A stretch of DNA of 10,946 nt from the NCBI GenBank assembly GCA_003024985.2, contig PXIH01S0000607.1; one strand, given 5' to 3'. The position numbers and the translations under genes are program-made. The number at the start of each line of letters is the position of its first letter. Position 1 is the stretch's first letter. Source of the stretch: Euperipatoides rowelli (Eukaryota; Onychophora; Udeonychophora; Euonychophora; Peripatopsidae). Below the pieces are notes generated by a model, which was not told the origin of the DNA, made no database searches, and saw only the letters and a program-made list of their open reading frames with translations. Below are positions 1 through 8,016 of the stretch, in pieces.

Positions 1-649
1 GAACCAAATTAAAGTTTAATTTCTCTTGACCACTGGACTGGCCATGATGGCTTTTTTCACTTTGAACGTTTCAGTTCATTAATTGGTTTAAAAAGCAAAA
101 ATAGATGGCGATCAAATCAACTCTTTTATACAATGGGGAACAAAGCAGAAATTATTGTGACTACATTACAACTCTCTGAAGTGATGTGAAGGTTTCTGAG
201 AATGTTTTGACTTTTTAAACCTATTTTGTTGTCAAAACACAATGTGACATATGAGTGTGCATAATTTACTTATTGCACTTGGCAAGAAACTGAGACACTG
301 GATAATTTATCACAGTGCTACATTCTTTAGCAAATTATTGTGCTTTCAGTTATTTACATGATTTCATACATGACTGTATTCTGGTTATAGTTTATGACAA
401 TAAACTTTCATACTAAATACAGTAGGATTATGCCCTAACTCTTGAGCTGGTAACAACTATGACTAAACAATCTTACCTCATAAGAAAGTCGCAAGCAGCT
501 TTGAACCAAGATGGATCTGAGAACCAGTTTGATCATATCAGGCACCTCATCGCCCATACACTGAGCCCTAGGTAGAATGGCAGCAATATAGGTAGGGAGA
601 ATGCAATTCATATACAAGCATGGCAATCTCCTACATCAGTCTACAGCCA
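1..649. other. AT-rich sequence, no gene recognised
   Basis: I see no convincing coding similarity, RNA gene or repeat here on either strand. If the gypsy-type element to the right was once complete, its 5' LTR, primer binding site and the N-terminal part of gag should lie in or beyond this stretch. I could not find a primer binding site or a second copy of the putative 3' LTR. Short frames around 470-640 on the plus strand run towards the gag zinc knuckles but do not resemble a gag family I know. Confidence 0.5.
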
Positions 650-654
650 CCACA

Positions 655-760
655 TGGTACTGCTATGGAAAACAAAATCATCACAACCATGATTGCCCTG
701 AGAAGGTGCATGCAACTCATGTAAAAAAGTAAGACATTATGCAAAGATCTGTTGGTCATG
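655..760 (+). pseudogene. gag: gypsy gag nucleocapsid fragment (two zinc knuckles)
   Basis: The downstream knuckle at 711-752 is a perfect C-x2-C-x4-H-x4-C motif reading CNSCKKVRHYAKIC. Such knuckles bind zinc and package the element RNA in the virus-like particle. The upstream knuckle, CYGKQNHHNHDC at 661-696, keeps the spacing of a second finger, but its expected first Cys is a TGG Trp. The two knuckles lie in different frames, so at least one indel separates them. No matrix or capsid region can be recognised upstream. The reading is certain enough for the second knuckle and moderate for the first. Confidence 0.75.
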
Positions 761-839
761 AGTAGGAATTCAAGATGTTACGAGTGAGGACATTGAATTC
801 TTTGGGGCCTTAACAATGAACCACTATGCAAAGCCCCAA

Positions 840-960
840 TTACCATCTAAAAGAAAGTAGTGGATTTTAAGTTTTACACAGATGCAGATGTCAACATCAT
901 TCTAAAGACTGTCTTCAGTTCTTTTTTCTCAAATGTGATCATTAGTCCAGCAAGCAGGTA
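840..960 (+). pseudogene. pro: gypsy aspartic protease fragment, active site lost
   Basis: The frame beginning at 854 reads KVVDFKFYTDADVNII. This has the flanking pattern of a retropepsin active site (hydrophobic strand, D-T-G-A-D, then V-x-I-I). The catalytic Asp codon is TAC (Tyr) at 875-877 and the Gly is GAT (Asp) at 881-883, so the enzyme that would process Gag-Pol could not work. It sits about 100 bases after the gag zinc knuckles, as expected for a Gag-Pro-Pol element. The rest of the protease domain (930-1080) is too decayed to follow. Confidence 0.7.
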
Positions 961-1129
961 ATTAATTGGACCAGATAGATCAAGCCTTTGAACATTTGGC
1001 ATGTTCTATGATGTGTTACACTTCTAAGATGTATCAATTTGGTGTGGAAAGGCTGAAGTGTACCATACTTTCTGGAGATGCATGTGAAGATTTGCACATG
1101 GTTAAATATCTCTGCAGGGTTTCCAGTAG

Positions 1130-1960
1130 AAGATGTCAGTGACCCTCAGAAAATATTACTCAACCTCTTTAAGGGTCTGGGTCTGGCAAATACAAAATTT
1201 CAGCTAATCCTCATAGATGATGCAAGGTCAATTACTTTGATTGCTCCTTTCATTGTACCTTTCCACTTCTGGACAAAGTTGTAAACAGCTTGATGACATG
1301 TAACTCTTTGATGTTATTGTACCATTTGTTGATTGATCCAAAGCCAAATGGAAGAATATATCTGTGTTTTGACCTTTCACATCTCAACATATACATCAAA
1401 AGATAATTTAGTTCAATGCCAGTAAGTACCCATATGCTTAGGAAAATTGGACAGGCAAAGTTCTTATCTAAGTTCAATGATATTTATGCTTTTAGGCAGT
1501 TTGAGCTTGATGAAGCTCGATACTTGACAACATTAATTCTCCATTTGGTTGATATCAATTTAGATGACTCCCATTTGGGATAAACACACCCCAGGAATTT
1601 TTTCAATGCAAGCTGGTGTCAGTTGACTTGTTTCTGGGCGATATTCCAAGTATTGTATGTAATATGGATGATATCCTGATTTATGTTATAACACTGGAAG
1701 AGCATGATGCTAGGATTATCAGATATTGAGTGTGTCAATATTCAGTGATTAATATTAAAACTATTACAAGAAGTGGCCAGACCTTGAATTTTGATAAGTG
1801 TCAATTCCATACAATATCTGTTGAATACCTNGGATACAGGATCAATGGTGAAGGTATCCAACCAAACACTGAGAAGGTTAGAGTGATTGTCACAATAAAC
1901 TACCCTCAAACATTTTGGAACTTAAGCTCTTCCTTGAAATGATGAACTATCATGGTTAAA
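1130..1960 (+). pseudogene. pol: gypsy reverse transcriptase, decayed
   Basis: Landmarks in order are as follows. LFKGLGL at 1165-1185 precedes the RT fingers. A 'KPNGRIYLCFDLSHLN'-type stretch lies at about 1338-1395. AFRQFELDEARYLTT lies around 1488-1530. LPFGINTPQEFFQ starts at 1568 and corresponds to the conserved LPFG..P..FQ block. The catalytic box reads NMDDILIYV, with the two Asp codons at 1667-1672; the usual aromatic residue two positions before them is Asn. TLNFDKCQF and the thumb-side stretch ending in EGIQPNTEKV lie within 1730-1890. The domain spreads over several frames with in-frame stops, for example TGA just before LPFG and again at 1727. It would have copied element RNA into DNA; it is now a fossil. 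Confidence 0.88.
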
Positions 1961-2420
1961 TCATTCCACATTTGGCAACCATAATTGGCTGACCATTTTA
2001 AGATATTATGAAATCTGGCAACATGGTGCAGTGGGACTCCTCACAGAAACGTGTCATTTTGCCCTCACAACTGCATTGGCTTCAGCCCCTGCACTCACAA
2101 AGTATGATCCTTTGAGAAAGACATCAGTATCTATTTTTGTCTGGATGCAGTGTTACTTTAATGTCAACAAGATAGCAACCTACATCCAGTAGCATTTGCA
2201 TTAGGACTCAAGCCTACTAAATGTCATAATGTTCAGATTGAGATAGCTGTTGGAGACACCCTAAGCCAGTGATCCCCATTTTCAAAAAACATTTATGAAA
2301 TCACACCTTGACTACAGCCCATGAAGATGCACCTTATGTGCTATAATTACAGCATCAGCACATTCCAGGAAAACAAATTGTTAGGCAGATACTTTATCAC
2401 ATAAATGCCATGCCTGGAAG
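1960..2420 (+). pseudogene. pol: gypsy RNase H region, decayed
   Basis: After the RT thumb the plus strand shows a 'VQWDSSQKRVI' segment (around 2032-2065). A 'PALTKYDPLRK' segment (around 2088-2120) follows, then 'HKPVIPIFKKHL' near 2255-2300 and 'ADTLSHKC' near 2387-2410. These are the order and spacing of the connection and RNase H of Ty3/gypsy polymerases, ending at the segment that joins RNase H to integrase. The reading changes frame repeatedly and several acidic catalytic residues cannot be identified, so it is not functional. It is assigned by position and these short matches only. Confidence 0.65.
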
Positions 2421-2599
2421 AGTTTTTGGAGGTGGTTAATACTTATATCCAAATAGTACAAGGCATTCCAATATCTGAACTCCAGATACAGTAGGTTCAT
2501 AAGTCATACTTACAGAGCCCATTTGGATACAGTAAACACCTTTATTTTGAATTATTGGCCAAACATTCTCTTATATTGAAATAGACTTGTTGCCCCAGC

Positions 2600-3220
2600 A
2601 TCTTTACAAAAGAAAATGCTAGCAAGAGTCCATGAAAGTCATTTGTGTATCACATGCTGTCCAGCCAAAGGTGGTTGTACAGTGGTGTGATACTTGTGCT
2701 AGGGAGTGAAAAAAACCTCAGGAAATTTCTGGTTTCAACAAACTTTTCAGACAGTCCATGGAAGTGGGTAACTATAGACATATCTGTCTTTAAAAAAAAT
2801 GGTACTTGATAATCACAGATTATCACTCAGGTTTCCTGAAACCATCCCACTTATTAGCATGATGGCCAAAGACATAATATAGCCTACAAAATAGACCTTT
2901 ACCAGGTTTGGGATCCCTACGGATGTGGTAAGTTACAATAGTCCACATTCCTATGTCTTCCTAATGTCCGAGTTCACAGATTTTGCTTGAGAATGGGGCT
3001 TGACACAACATACATCTAGTCCTCAATATGCCCAGAGCAAGGGATTTGCATAAGCAGAGTGAAGATAATAAAATATGCTCGCATAAAGAGAGTGACCCAT
3101 ATTTGGGTTTTCTTAGGTCACCCGTGTTCCTGGCAGCCCAAAAATTCCACTTTTTCCTGCTCAATTCATAGGCTGTAAATGCCAGGGAGTTGGAGGCAAG
3201 AGCTTGTCATGAATTATGTC
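2600..3220 (+). pseudogene. pol: gypsy integrase, decayed (HHCC finger and DDE core)
   Basis: The N-terminal zinc finger is visible as MLARVHESHLC (around 2617-2650) and CDTCAR (2686-2703). In the core, WVTIDIS carries the first catalytic Asp at 2777-2779. A one-base shift follows before LIITDYHSGF (around 2807-2835). FGIPTDVV then leads to the second catalytic position, where a TAC Tyr (2934-2936) replaces Asp in the D-N-G motif. The third acidic residue is the Glu codon at 3057-3059, in the same frame but with a TAA two codons before it. A segment resembling the region after the DDE core continues to about 3170. The integrase that would insert the DNA copy is therefore disabled. Confidence 0.85.
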
Positions 3221-3607
3221 TACAACCATTACCATAGAGCATCACCACTCTCAAAGGGGGGGAGGGGAGATATCAGATTGTTTGGCTCCTCATGATCATA
3301 CAATATACATACAGAAAAAGACACAGTAAGATGTAACAGGTCCAATTGGATGCTTTACATGAGGCTGGTTCATTTCCAGTAGAGGAATAAGATGATGAAT
3401 AGTTAACTCATGATGACAAAAACAATACAAATACTTAACTACATCATAGCTCTGTTATCACCCAACAAACAATTAACTTTACCCTCTGCTGCTCTCAAAC
3501 CTAAGCAGAGACCTTTCCTGGTTGTCTCCCAATTAGGAAGATTGGTTTGCTGGTGTAAACATCTTGAACAATTTTTGGTTTAAATATGTCCTTCCATTTA
3601 CAGGGAA
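3221..3607. other. Tail of gypsy element or spacer, nothing certain
   Basis: By position this should contain the C-terminal end of pol and the element's 3' untranslated part. A short purine run (AAAGGGGGGGAGGGGAG, around 3255-3271) is present, but it is too far from the candidate LTR to be called a polypurine tract with confidence. I see no independent gene on either strand. Confidence 0.4.
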
Positions 3608-3718
3608 TGTGTTGGAGTGTCATGAACGTGCAGCGTTTGTGTATGTGGTTGAATAAGGGACATCTATTAAAGATGTTGAATCTCAAGTACTTGGCTATAT
3701 GAATTCATTAACACAACA
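3608..3718 (+). repeat. Possible short 3' LTR of the gypsy element (tentative)
   Basis: The stretch begins TGTGTTGG and ends AACACAACA. This gives a TG...CA format with a TGTGTT/AACACA terminal inversion, and it lies about 400 bases past the integrase. It contains a GAATAAGG sequence that could be a weak polyadenylation signal. No matching copy exists upstream in this window, so the call rests on format and position only. Confidence 0.22.
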
Positions 3719-4157
3719 TTAAGTTTTGGTAAAGCCATAATAAAATAATCATTAGACACTGGAAGAAAGAATACGATTACAAAAATACACAATAGATTGA
3801 TTATTCATATTGATAAAAAAATATAATAACGTACAGTATAAATATATGTGAATGATTAGATTTTAATTCTGGACTTTTGGAGTTGAAGCAAGTCTTTAAG
3901 GAATTTTTGTGAAACTTTCAAGCCTTGACATAAACAAGAAGTTTATTGTTAGATGAGGAATACATGAGTTAGGAAATCAACCTTAAAACACAATATTTTA
4001 TTTTCTGAATAATTAGTTTATATTAAATTATTTATTTATCAGTGTCAATTTTTATGGTTAGATTAACAAATTGTCTTAGTTATAATAATAGATAGGTTTA
4101 GTTCTTCTTAAGGGATTAACTGTTACAAAAGGTGTATACACTATTTAAAAAATTAAA
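3719..4157. other. AT-rich spacer and 3' flank of the protease gene
   Basis: No coding region is visible. On the minus strand, further AATAAA hexamers (plus-strand TTTATT near 3946, 3996 and 4030) could serve as alternative downstream polyadenylation signals for the protease gene. Otherwise this is simple AT-rich sequence between two convergent units. Confidence 0.5.
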
Positions 4158-4171
4158 TTTATTTATTTATT
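4158..4171 (-). terminator. Overlapping polyadenylation hexamers of the protease gene
   Basis: The plus strand reads TTTATTTATTTATT, giving three overlapping AATAAA signals on the minus strand. The first begins six bases past the TGA stop at 4177-4179. If the nearest signal is used, the 3' untranslated region would be only some 20-40 bases. Cleavage position cannot be seen from DNA; later AATAAA copies exist further left. Confidence 0.5.
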
Positions 4172-4176
4172 GTTTG

Positions 4177-4704
4177 TCATATGTGATTTTTAATCCACTC
4201 CTCAAATCGTTCTACCCTAGTATAACCTCCATAATGTTTGGGAAGTGCGCAAGTTTTATTAGGGCTTCCCCAACTGACAATTCCTTCTATTACCCAAGTG
4301 TCTTTATTTTCAGCTCCAGAATAGAAAACCATTGGTCCACCGCTATCACCACTACATGCATCTTTTAATCCTTCTTCAAACCCAGCACAATACATTCTTT
4401 CTGTAATACTAATTGGAAAGCCAGCCTCATTATAGTCCATTTCACATTTCTTTTTTGAAACGATGGGAACAGAGGCAAAACGTAATTCTTCCGCTTCGGT
4501 TTTATCTTCTGTAATACCCCAACCAATAACAAAACCTTTTTGACCTTCTTGTAGTCGCTCAGTAGTTTCTAGATTTCCAGCTGTTGGTAAACATATTGGC
4601 TGAACTCTATGATTAAGTTGAACAGTAGCGTTTAATTTAATGAGGGCAATGTCGGAATCCAAAATACTAGGATTATAATGTGGATGGACTATAATTTCTT
4701 CTGC
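4177..4704 (-). CDS. Terminal exon of factor C-like serine protease (Asp and Ser of triad)
   Basis: This exon encodes 175 residues and a TGA stop: the second half of an S1 (chymotrypsin-fold) protease domain. The acceptor is TCCATCTTTTCAG at 4705-4717, phase 0, and joins smoothly to the donor at 10375. The catalytic Asp lies in DSDIALIKL (codon 4651-4653) and the catalytic Ser in GDSGGP (codon 4342-4344). The residue six before Ser is Asp (4360-4362), so cleavage after Arg/Lys is predicted. VQPICLP holds the Cys that usually pairs with the propeptide CGK; the loop pairs CEMDY/MYCAG and DACSG/NKTCA are present, while the common Cys136-Cys201 pair is absent. NAT and NKT are N-glycosylation sites. 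The family resemblance is to limulus clotting factor C, an LPS-responsive secreted initiator of haemolymph clotting; orthology is inferred. No break is seen in the exon. Confidence 0.93.
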   Translation of the reverse strand, partial: AEEIIVHPHYNPSILDSDIALIKLNATVQLNHRVQPICLPTAGNLETTERLQEGQKGFVIGWGITEDKTEAEELRFASVPIVSKKKCEMDYNEAGFPISITERMYCAGFEEGLKDACSGDSGGPMVFYSGAENKDTWVIEGIVSWGSPNKTCALPKHYGGYTRVERFEEWIKNHI

Positions 4705-5230
4705 CTGAAAAGATGGATTAGAAATTAATGTGGATAATTTTTTCACCCATAAAAAATATTTTATTTAAATATTTTCAAAACCCCTGTCCTTTTACAACAT
4801 ACAAACTGTTTTTTTTTAAATTAGGATAATTTTTTGCCCTAATTCATTTATTCAACAACAAAAAAAAAATACAATAATCGATAATAACATAGTTTAGAAG
4901 CATTACAGCTACATGACACAATAAATTTAACACAATCAATATTCAACAACTATATAAATTTGTGTATATTATATGACAATTAAGTCTGAATAAAATCAAG
5001 CAAGTTTCTACCATTATTATTGGTCTACTTCAATTTTGCTGGATGCAGGGTGACAGCTTATGTTTAGTAATTTGAGCATGATAAATATAAAAAACATATC
5101 CATATTCACAATCACAACAAATTTTTACATAATACCTTACTAATATTCTTTTGTTTTGCAAATTTCATCTGACATGGCAACCATTCATAGAAAATGTAAG
5201 AATGACACAGATATTTTGCTACATTTGTGA

Positions 5231-5724
5231 TGTTATGATAACATTAAGCTTTGTTCATCACCGCACATGACAATTAATTTATTGCAGATTACTATTTGGA
5301 TAATAATTATTATTTATCTATCATAAATAACTATATATTATAAACATAAAACTAAACATTATTATTATTATTAAATATTATTTATTAACTGGTCAGATAC
5401 TATCCCAATACCTCACAATCACCATCACTATACTACAAAAAACTATAACCAACAACGCAAGATAAGAAGTTGGCATTAATAATACATAAAATCCACCAGA
5501 ATGTATTTCTCACTGATTCAAAGCTGTTGAACAAATCATAGACACATATGATTAACCAAATTATATAAGGATTAGTATTTATATAAGTCTGCACCAAAGA
5601 TCAATAATTATTATATTATGATTAATTAGTTACATTATTGTTTTTAATACTAGATTCACATATTTACATTAAATTCAATCAAACAATTCATTCAAATTAT
5701 TCTTGTGGTTCTTGTACTCCAACA
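5231..5724 (-). repeat. 3' LTR of copia element (494 bp)
   Basis: In element orientation it starts TGTTGGAGTAC at 5724, immediately after a polypurine tract, and ends ATCATAACA at 5231. This is TG...CA with a TGTT/AACA terminal inversion. It matches 8017-8540 over nearly its full length. A TATATAA sequence (5576-5587) could be the LTR promoter TATA box and is conserved in the partner. Two AATAAA hexamers on the element strand (5278-5283 and 5381-5386) are present in this copy but altered in the other. Confidence 0.92.
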
Positions 5725-5733
5725 CTCCCCCAC
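5725..5733 (-). promoter_or_regulatory. Polypurine tract of the copia element
   Basis: On the minus strand GTGGGGGAG abuts the LTR start TGTTGGAG. A G-rich purine run directly against the 3' LTR is the usual second-strand primer site of LTR elements. Its survival shows that the internal deletion did not remove the 3' end of the internal region. Confidence 0.75.
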
Positions 5734-5744
5734 AAGTGCCTTGA

Positions 5745-6000
5745 ATAACTTTTTAATGTCTGACATTTAGTGACAATCTCTCAGCCAGGTTCCCCTTGTT
5801 CTTTCTCAGTGATCTGGGAAATGTATGACTTCTAGGTTCAACCTCCTCCCATTCTGTCTCAGGTTCAAGAGTCCTAATGGGTATCTGACATGTTTGTTTG
5901 GTAGAATGTGTCTTAGTATCCTCTCTAGTAATTTCTTTCGCAAATAACACACTGGTTGCATTGATTATCCTGCGTTTCCCTGGGATTCATATATGGTAGC
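5745..6000 (-). pseudogene. pol: copia integrase C-terminus and linker before the missing RT
   Basis: On the minus strand, from about 5998 down to 5755, the reading is GYRIHKKSYHI, a TGA, then IPGKRRIINATSVLFAKE and an acidic, charged linker ending PRSLRKNKGNLAERLS. This matches the copia layout in which the domain after the integrase core ends with a dV.F-type strand, followed by a low-complexity linker with an R-rich end, and then reverse transcriptase. Here, after a TAA about 25 bases before the polypurine tract, there is no RT at all. The junction marks the left limit of the deletion. Confidence 0.75.
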
Positions 6001-6009
6001 TTTTCTTAT

Positions 6010-6570
6010 GTATCCTGTAACCTACCAGGATTCCAGTGATGGCAGTGTCACCCAGCTTTGCTCTCTTTCCTTTGGTGTGTGGGAAAATGCTTGGCATCCG
6101 AAGGTTCTAATGTGACACACATTTGGAACAGACTCTTTCCAATTCTCAAATGGAGACTTATCTTCTCCTGCATGCTTAATCTTATTATTAATATAGCCAG
6201 CTGTCAAGGCAGCCTCTCCCCATCTTCCTGATCAACTCTTATCAGAGTCCTGTTTAGCCTTTCAGATTTTCCATTCTGCTGAGGTGTTTCTGCTACTGTG
6301 GTTTGGTGGGTTATGCCTTTTTTTTTTCAGGAAATCATCAAGGGTTGAGCTACAAAACTCCCCCTTATAAGGTTGGGGAAATAACCAACTTTATTCTGCT
6401 CTACATTTAACCAGTCTATAAATTTCTTTGAATTTTTGTTTGAACATTTTAACATGAGTGAAATTACTCCCCCAATCAGTCATAGTCATTAATATGCATT
6501 TCCACTCAGTGACAAAGGTAAATGGGCTCACACCGGTCCGACACTGTCAATTTAAATGGACCAAGGTTCT
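6010..6570 (-). pseudogene. pol: copia integrase core fragment, frameshifted
   Basis: The clearest part is TTVAETPQQNGKSERLNRTL, encoded around 6246-6305 on the minus strand. It is the signature around the catalytic Glu of copia integrases. Upstream, about 6318-6365, GEFCSSTLDDFLKKK follows the place where the second Asp belongs, but that Asp motif is not readable in frame. Further upstream (6430-6560) only scraps such as FKEFIDWL remain. Downstream, 6022-6207 reads HAGEDKSPFENW and HIRTFGCQAFSHTPKE, the conserved block after the core. At least three frame changes break the reading, so this integrase is inactive. Confidence 0.88.
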
Positions 6571-6829
6571 TTTGGAGTTTTTTTTAGGAAAGATCTTTGC
6601 ACCATGACCCCCAGAGATAAGTAGGACAGAAATCAGAGTGATGTAAATTTTGCATGTTTATTTGTGCTATCATTTTTTTTATTGTTCAGTTATTTCAGTC
6701 TTGACAAATTCCTGTGTCACATCCTGTCATGCCATGTGTGGATGCAAACATCATCGCCTGGTTGCTAAATTGATCTTTATTTGTATTAATTATAAATATA
6801 TTGGAGTAAGCATTTCACCTTAATTTTGT
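6571..6829 (-). pseudogene. Decayed copia pre-integrase and zinc finger region
   Basis: By position this is the GAG-pre-integrase segment and the HHCC finger of the integrase. On the minus strand weak segments remain, such as SMQNLHHSD-like coding around 6620-6660, but I cannot place the finger residues. It is assigned by its place between two well-matched domains. Confidence 0.45.
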
Positions 6830-7190
6830 TCCCCTTTGAACTCAATTATACATTCATGAGCATCAAAAGTCACCTTGCTTCCAGTTTGACACAATTTTCT
6901 AACTGATAAAAGTTGATGTTTCAGCCAAGTTCCCATAGCACCTCTTCTAAAATTACATCAGTTGTAGATTTTTTAATATCATCAAGTCTAATTAAAACAC
7001 TACCCTTACCTGTAGCAATAACCTTTTCCTTATTTGCCATAGTTATTTGTAACGGGATTTCCAGTTACTTGTGTCTGGAGTTCTGCCTGTCCCACTGTAC
7101 CAAATAGAGCCCACTCCTGGTAAAGATCTACTGCATAATCAGTTCTCTGAGTTTTCCCATATCATATGTCATTATGTTTTATGTATTGAT
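6830..7190 (-). pseudogene. pro: copia aspartic protease and following region, broken
   Basis: Around 7165-7185 on the minus strand the reading resembles the copia segment just after the active site (MTYDMGKLRELI), but the D-S/T-G triad itself is not intact. It continues, after stops, as ITMANKEKVIATGKGSVL (about 6990-7045), then TTDVILEEVLWELG (about 6920-6965). A segment LEARVTFDAHECIIEFKGEQ at about 6820-6880 follows. This is the usual copia order of protease followed by the pre-integrase strand-rich region. Separate frames and stops, including TGA after LWELG, make it a pseudogene. Confidence 0.78.
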
Positions 7191-7199
7191 GATTCAAGG

Positions 7200-7950
7200 T
7201 TTTATGTGCCTTCTCTCACAGAATTGCCTTTTTCTGGAATAAGTCCCATGTTTCTCTTCCTTCCGGCCAGTTTGTAAGTGCAGATTCTCTTGATGTGGCC
7301 TTCCCTGTTACAAATATGGCACAGAATATGATTTTGGGTATACCTGTTACTAGTAGGCTGGTTGGATGTCATAGCTACATCATTTTCTCTTGGATATTTG
7401 AGGTTTTCCTCCTTTCTTGTAGCTTCATCTTGTATCTTTCTGCAGACCAATTCAATGTTGAGCTTCTTCTCGTCTTTAGCCTCGATGGCTATTATAATTG
7501 AATCATAAGTGTGTGGTAGCCCACACATCATTACAGCTAATATATGGTTTTCTTTCATCATTTCACCACATATACACAGCCTTTCTGTTACCTCTTTTAT
7601 CTGATTTAAGTATTCCTCCATATTACGGTGATGGACATACGTGCAACTATAAAAAATTTTAATTAATAAAGCTTGTTTGACAAGTTTAAATGTTCATATG
7701 TTTTTTGGAGCTTAAACCCCACTTACTTTGCTAAATTGCATTCATTTATTGTAATTAAAATTTTATCCTCACTAGTGAGTCCAATTGTGACCCTAGCACT
7801 CAGATCTTTTTGGCACCAATCATCTGCCATAGGTGAAGGAGGCTCATCCATAATAATATTCCATAGTTTTTCCTTCTGAAGAACCATTTCAATTTTAATC
7901 CTCAAGAGTAAATTCTCCATTCAACTTTGATATATCTATTTTGTTCCATT
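7200..7950 (-). pseudogene. gag: copia gag pseudogene with zinc knuckle
   Basis: Reading on the minus strand starts near KIDISKLNGE (about 7916-7945). It shifts frame to IKIEMVLQKEKLW and TIGLTSEDKILITINE (7723-7920), and shifts again through QKTYEHLNLSNKLY with a stop near 7665. It then runs from 7621 as EEYLNQIKEVTERL and CGLPHTYDSII, ending in a perfect C-x2-C-x4-H-x4-C knuckle, CHICNREGHIKRIC, at 7280-7321. This is the copia-type Gag (UBN2-like capsid region followed by a single knuckle), which packages the RNA into particles. The longest intact piece is 139 codons; at least two frameshifts prevent a full protein. Confidence 0.88.
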
Positions 7951-8001
7951 TGGTATCCTTTACAATAAATTATTTACTAATATTTCTGAGAAACTTTGGG
8001 T

Positions 8002-8014
8002 CTGGGCCCATAAC
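8002..8014 (-). promoter_or_regulatory. Primer binding site for initiator tRNA-Met (internal half-tRNA type)
   Basis: The element strand reads GTTATGGGCCCAG, two bases inside the LTR end at 8017. The plus strand, CTGGGCCCATAAC, equals the anticodon arm of eukaryotic initiator tRNA-Met, including CAT. Copia of Drosophila is known to prime from this internal site with a tRNA half-molecule rather than from the tRNA 3' end. Position and match make this a strong call. Confidence 0.88.
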
Positions 8015-8016
8015 AA

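Larger units (their letters stand above)
650..3220 (+). mobile_element. Degraded Ty3/gypsy-type LTR retrotransposon
   Basis: Reading across all three plus-strand frames gives a collinear series of gypsy domains: two gag zinc knuckles (661-752), retropepsin-like protease (854-930), reverse transcriptase (about 1165-1950), RNase H (about 2030-2410), and integrase with HHCC finger and DDE core (about 2600-3180). This PR-RT-RH-IN order is the Ty3/gypsy order. Stops and single-base frameshifts occur every few tens of codons, so the element is dead. Two zinc knuckles would fit a Mag-like lineage, but that placement is only a guess. It is convergent with the serine protease gene to its right and lies outside it. 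Both ends are uncertain. There is one ambiguous base, N at 1831, at the third position of a CTN Leu codon, so it does not affect the protein reading. Confidence 0.88.

Noticed and set aside
435-626. Minus-strand 63-codon frame
   Set aside because: No recognisable features; such a length is expected by chance.
1250-1477. Minus-strand 75-codon frame
   Set aside because: It is antisense to the gypsy reverse transcriptase remnant.
2961-3164. Minus-strand 67-codon frame
   Set aside because: It is antisense to the integrase remnant and carries no family signature.
4132-4368. Plus-strand frame of 78 codons
   Set aside because: It is antisense to the well-supported protease exon and has no recognisable features of its own.
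4705-4746. Extension of the protease exon upstream to a GTG at 4746
   Set aside because: The 14 extra codons do not resemble the family. A strong acceptor at 4705 joins in phase 0 to the donor at 10375 with continuous homology.
7295-7501. Plus-strand 68-codon frame
   Set aside because: It is antisense to the copia gag frame that carries a perfect CCHC knuckle.
8002-8014. tRNA gene fragment
   Set aside because: Only the anticodon arm matches. Its position against the LTR end shows it is a primer binding site.
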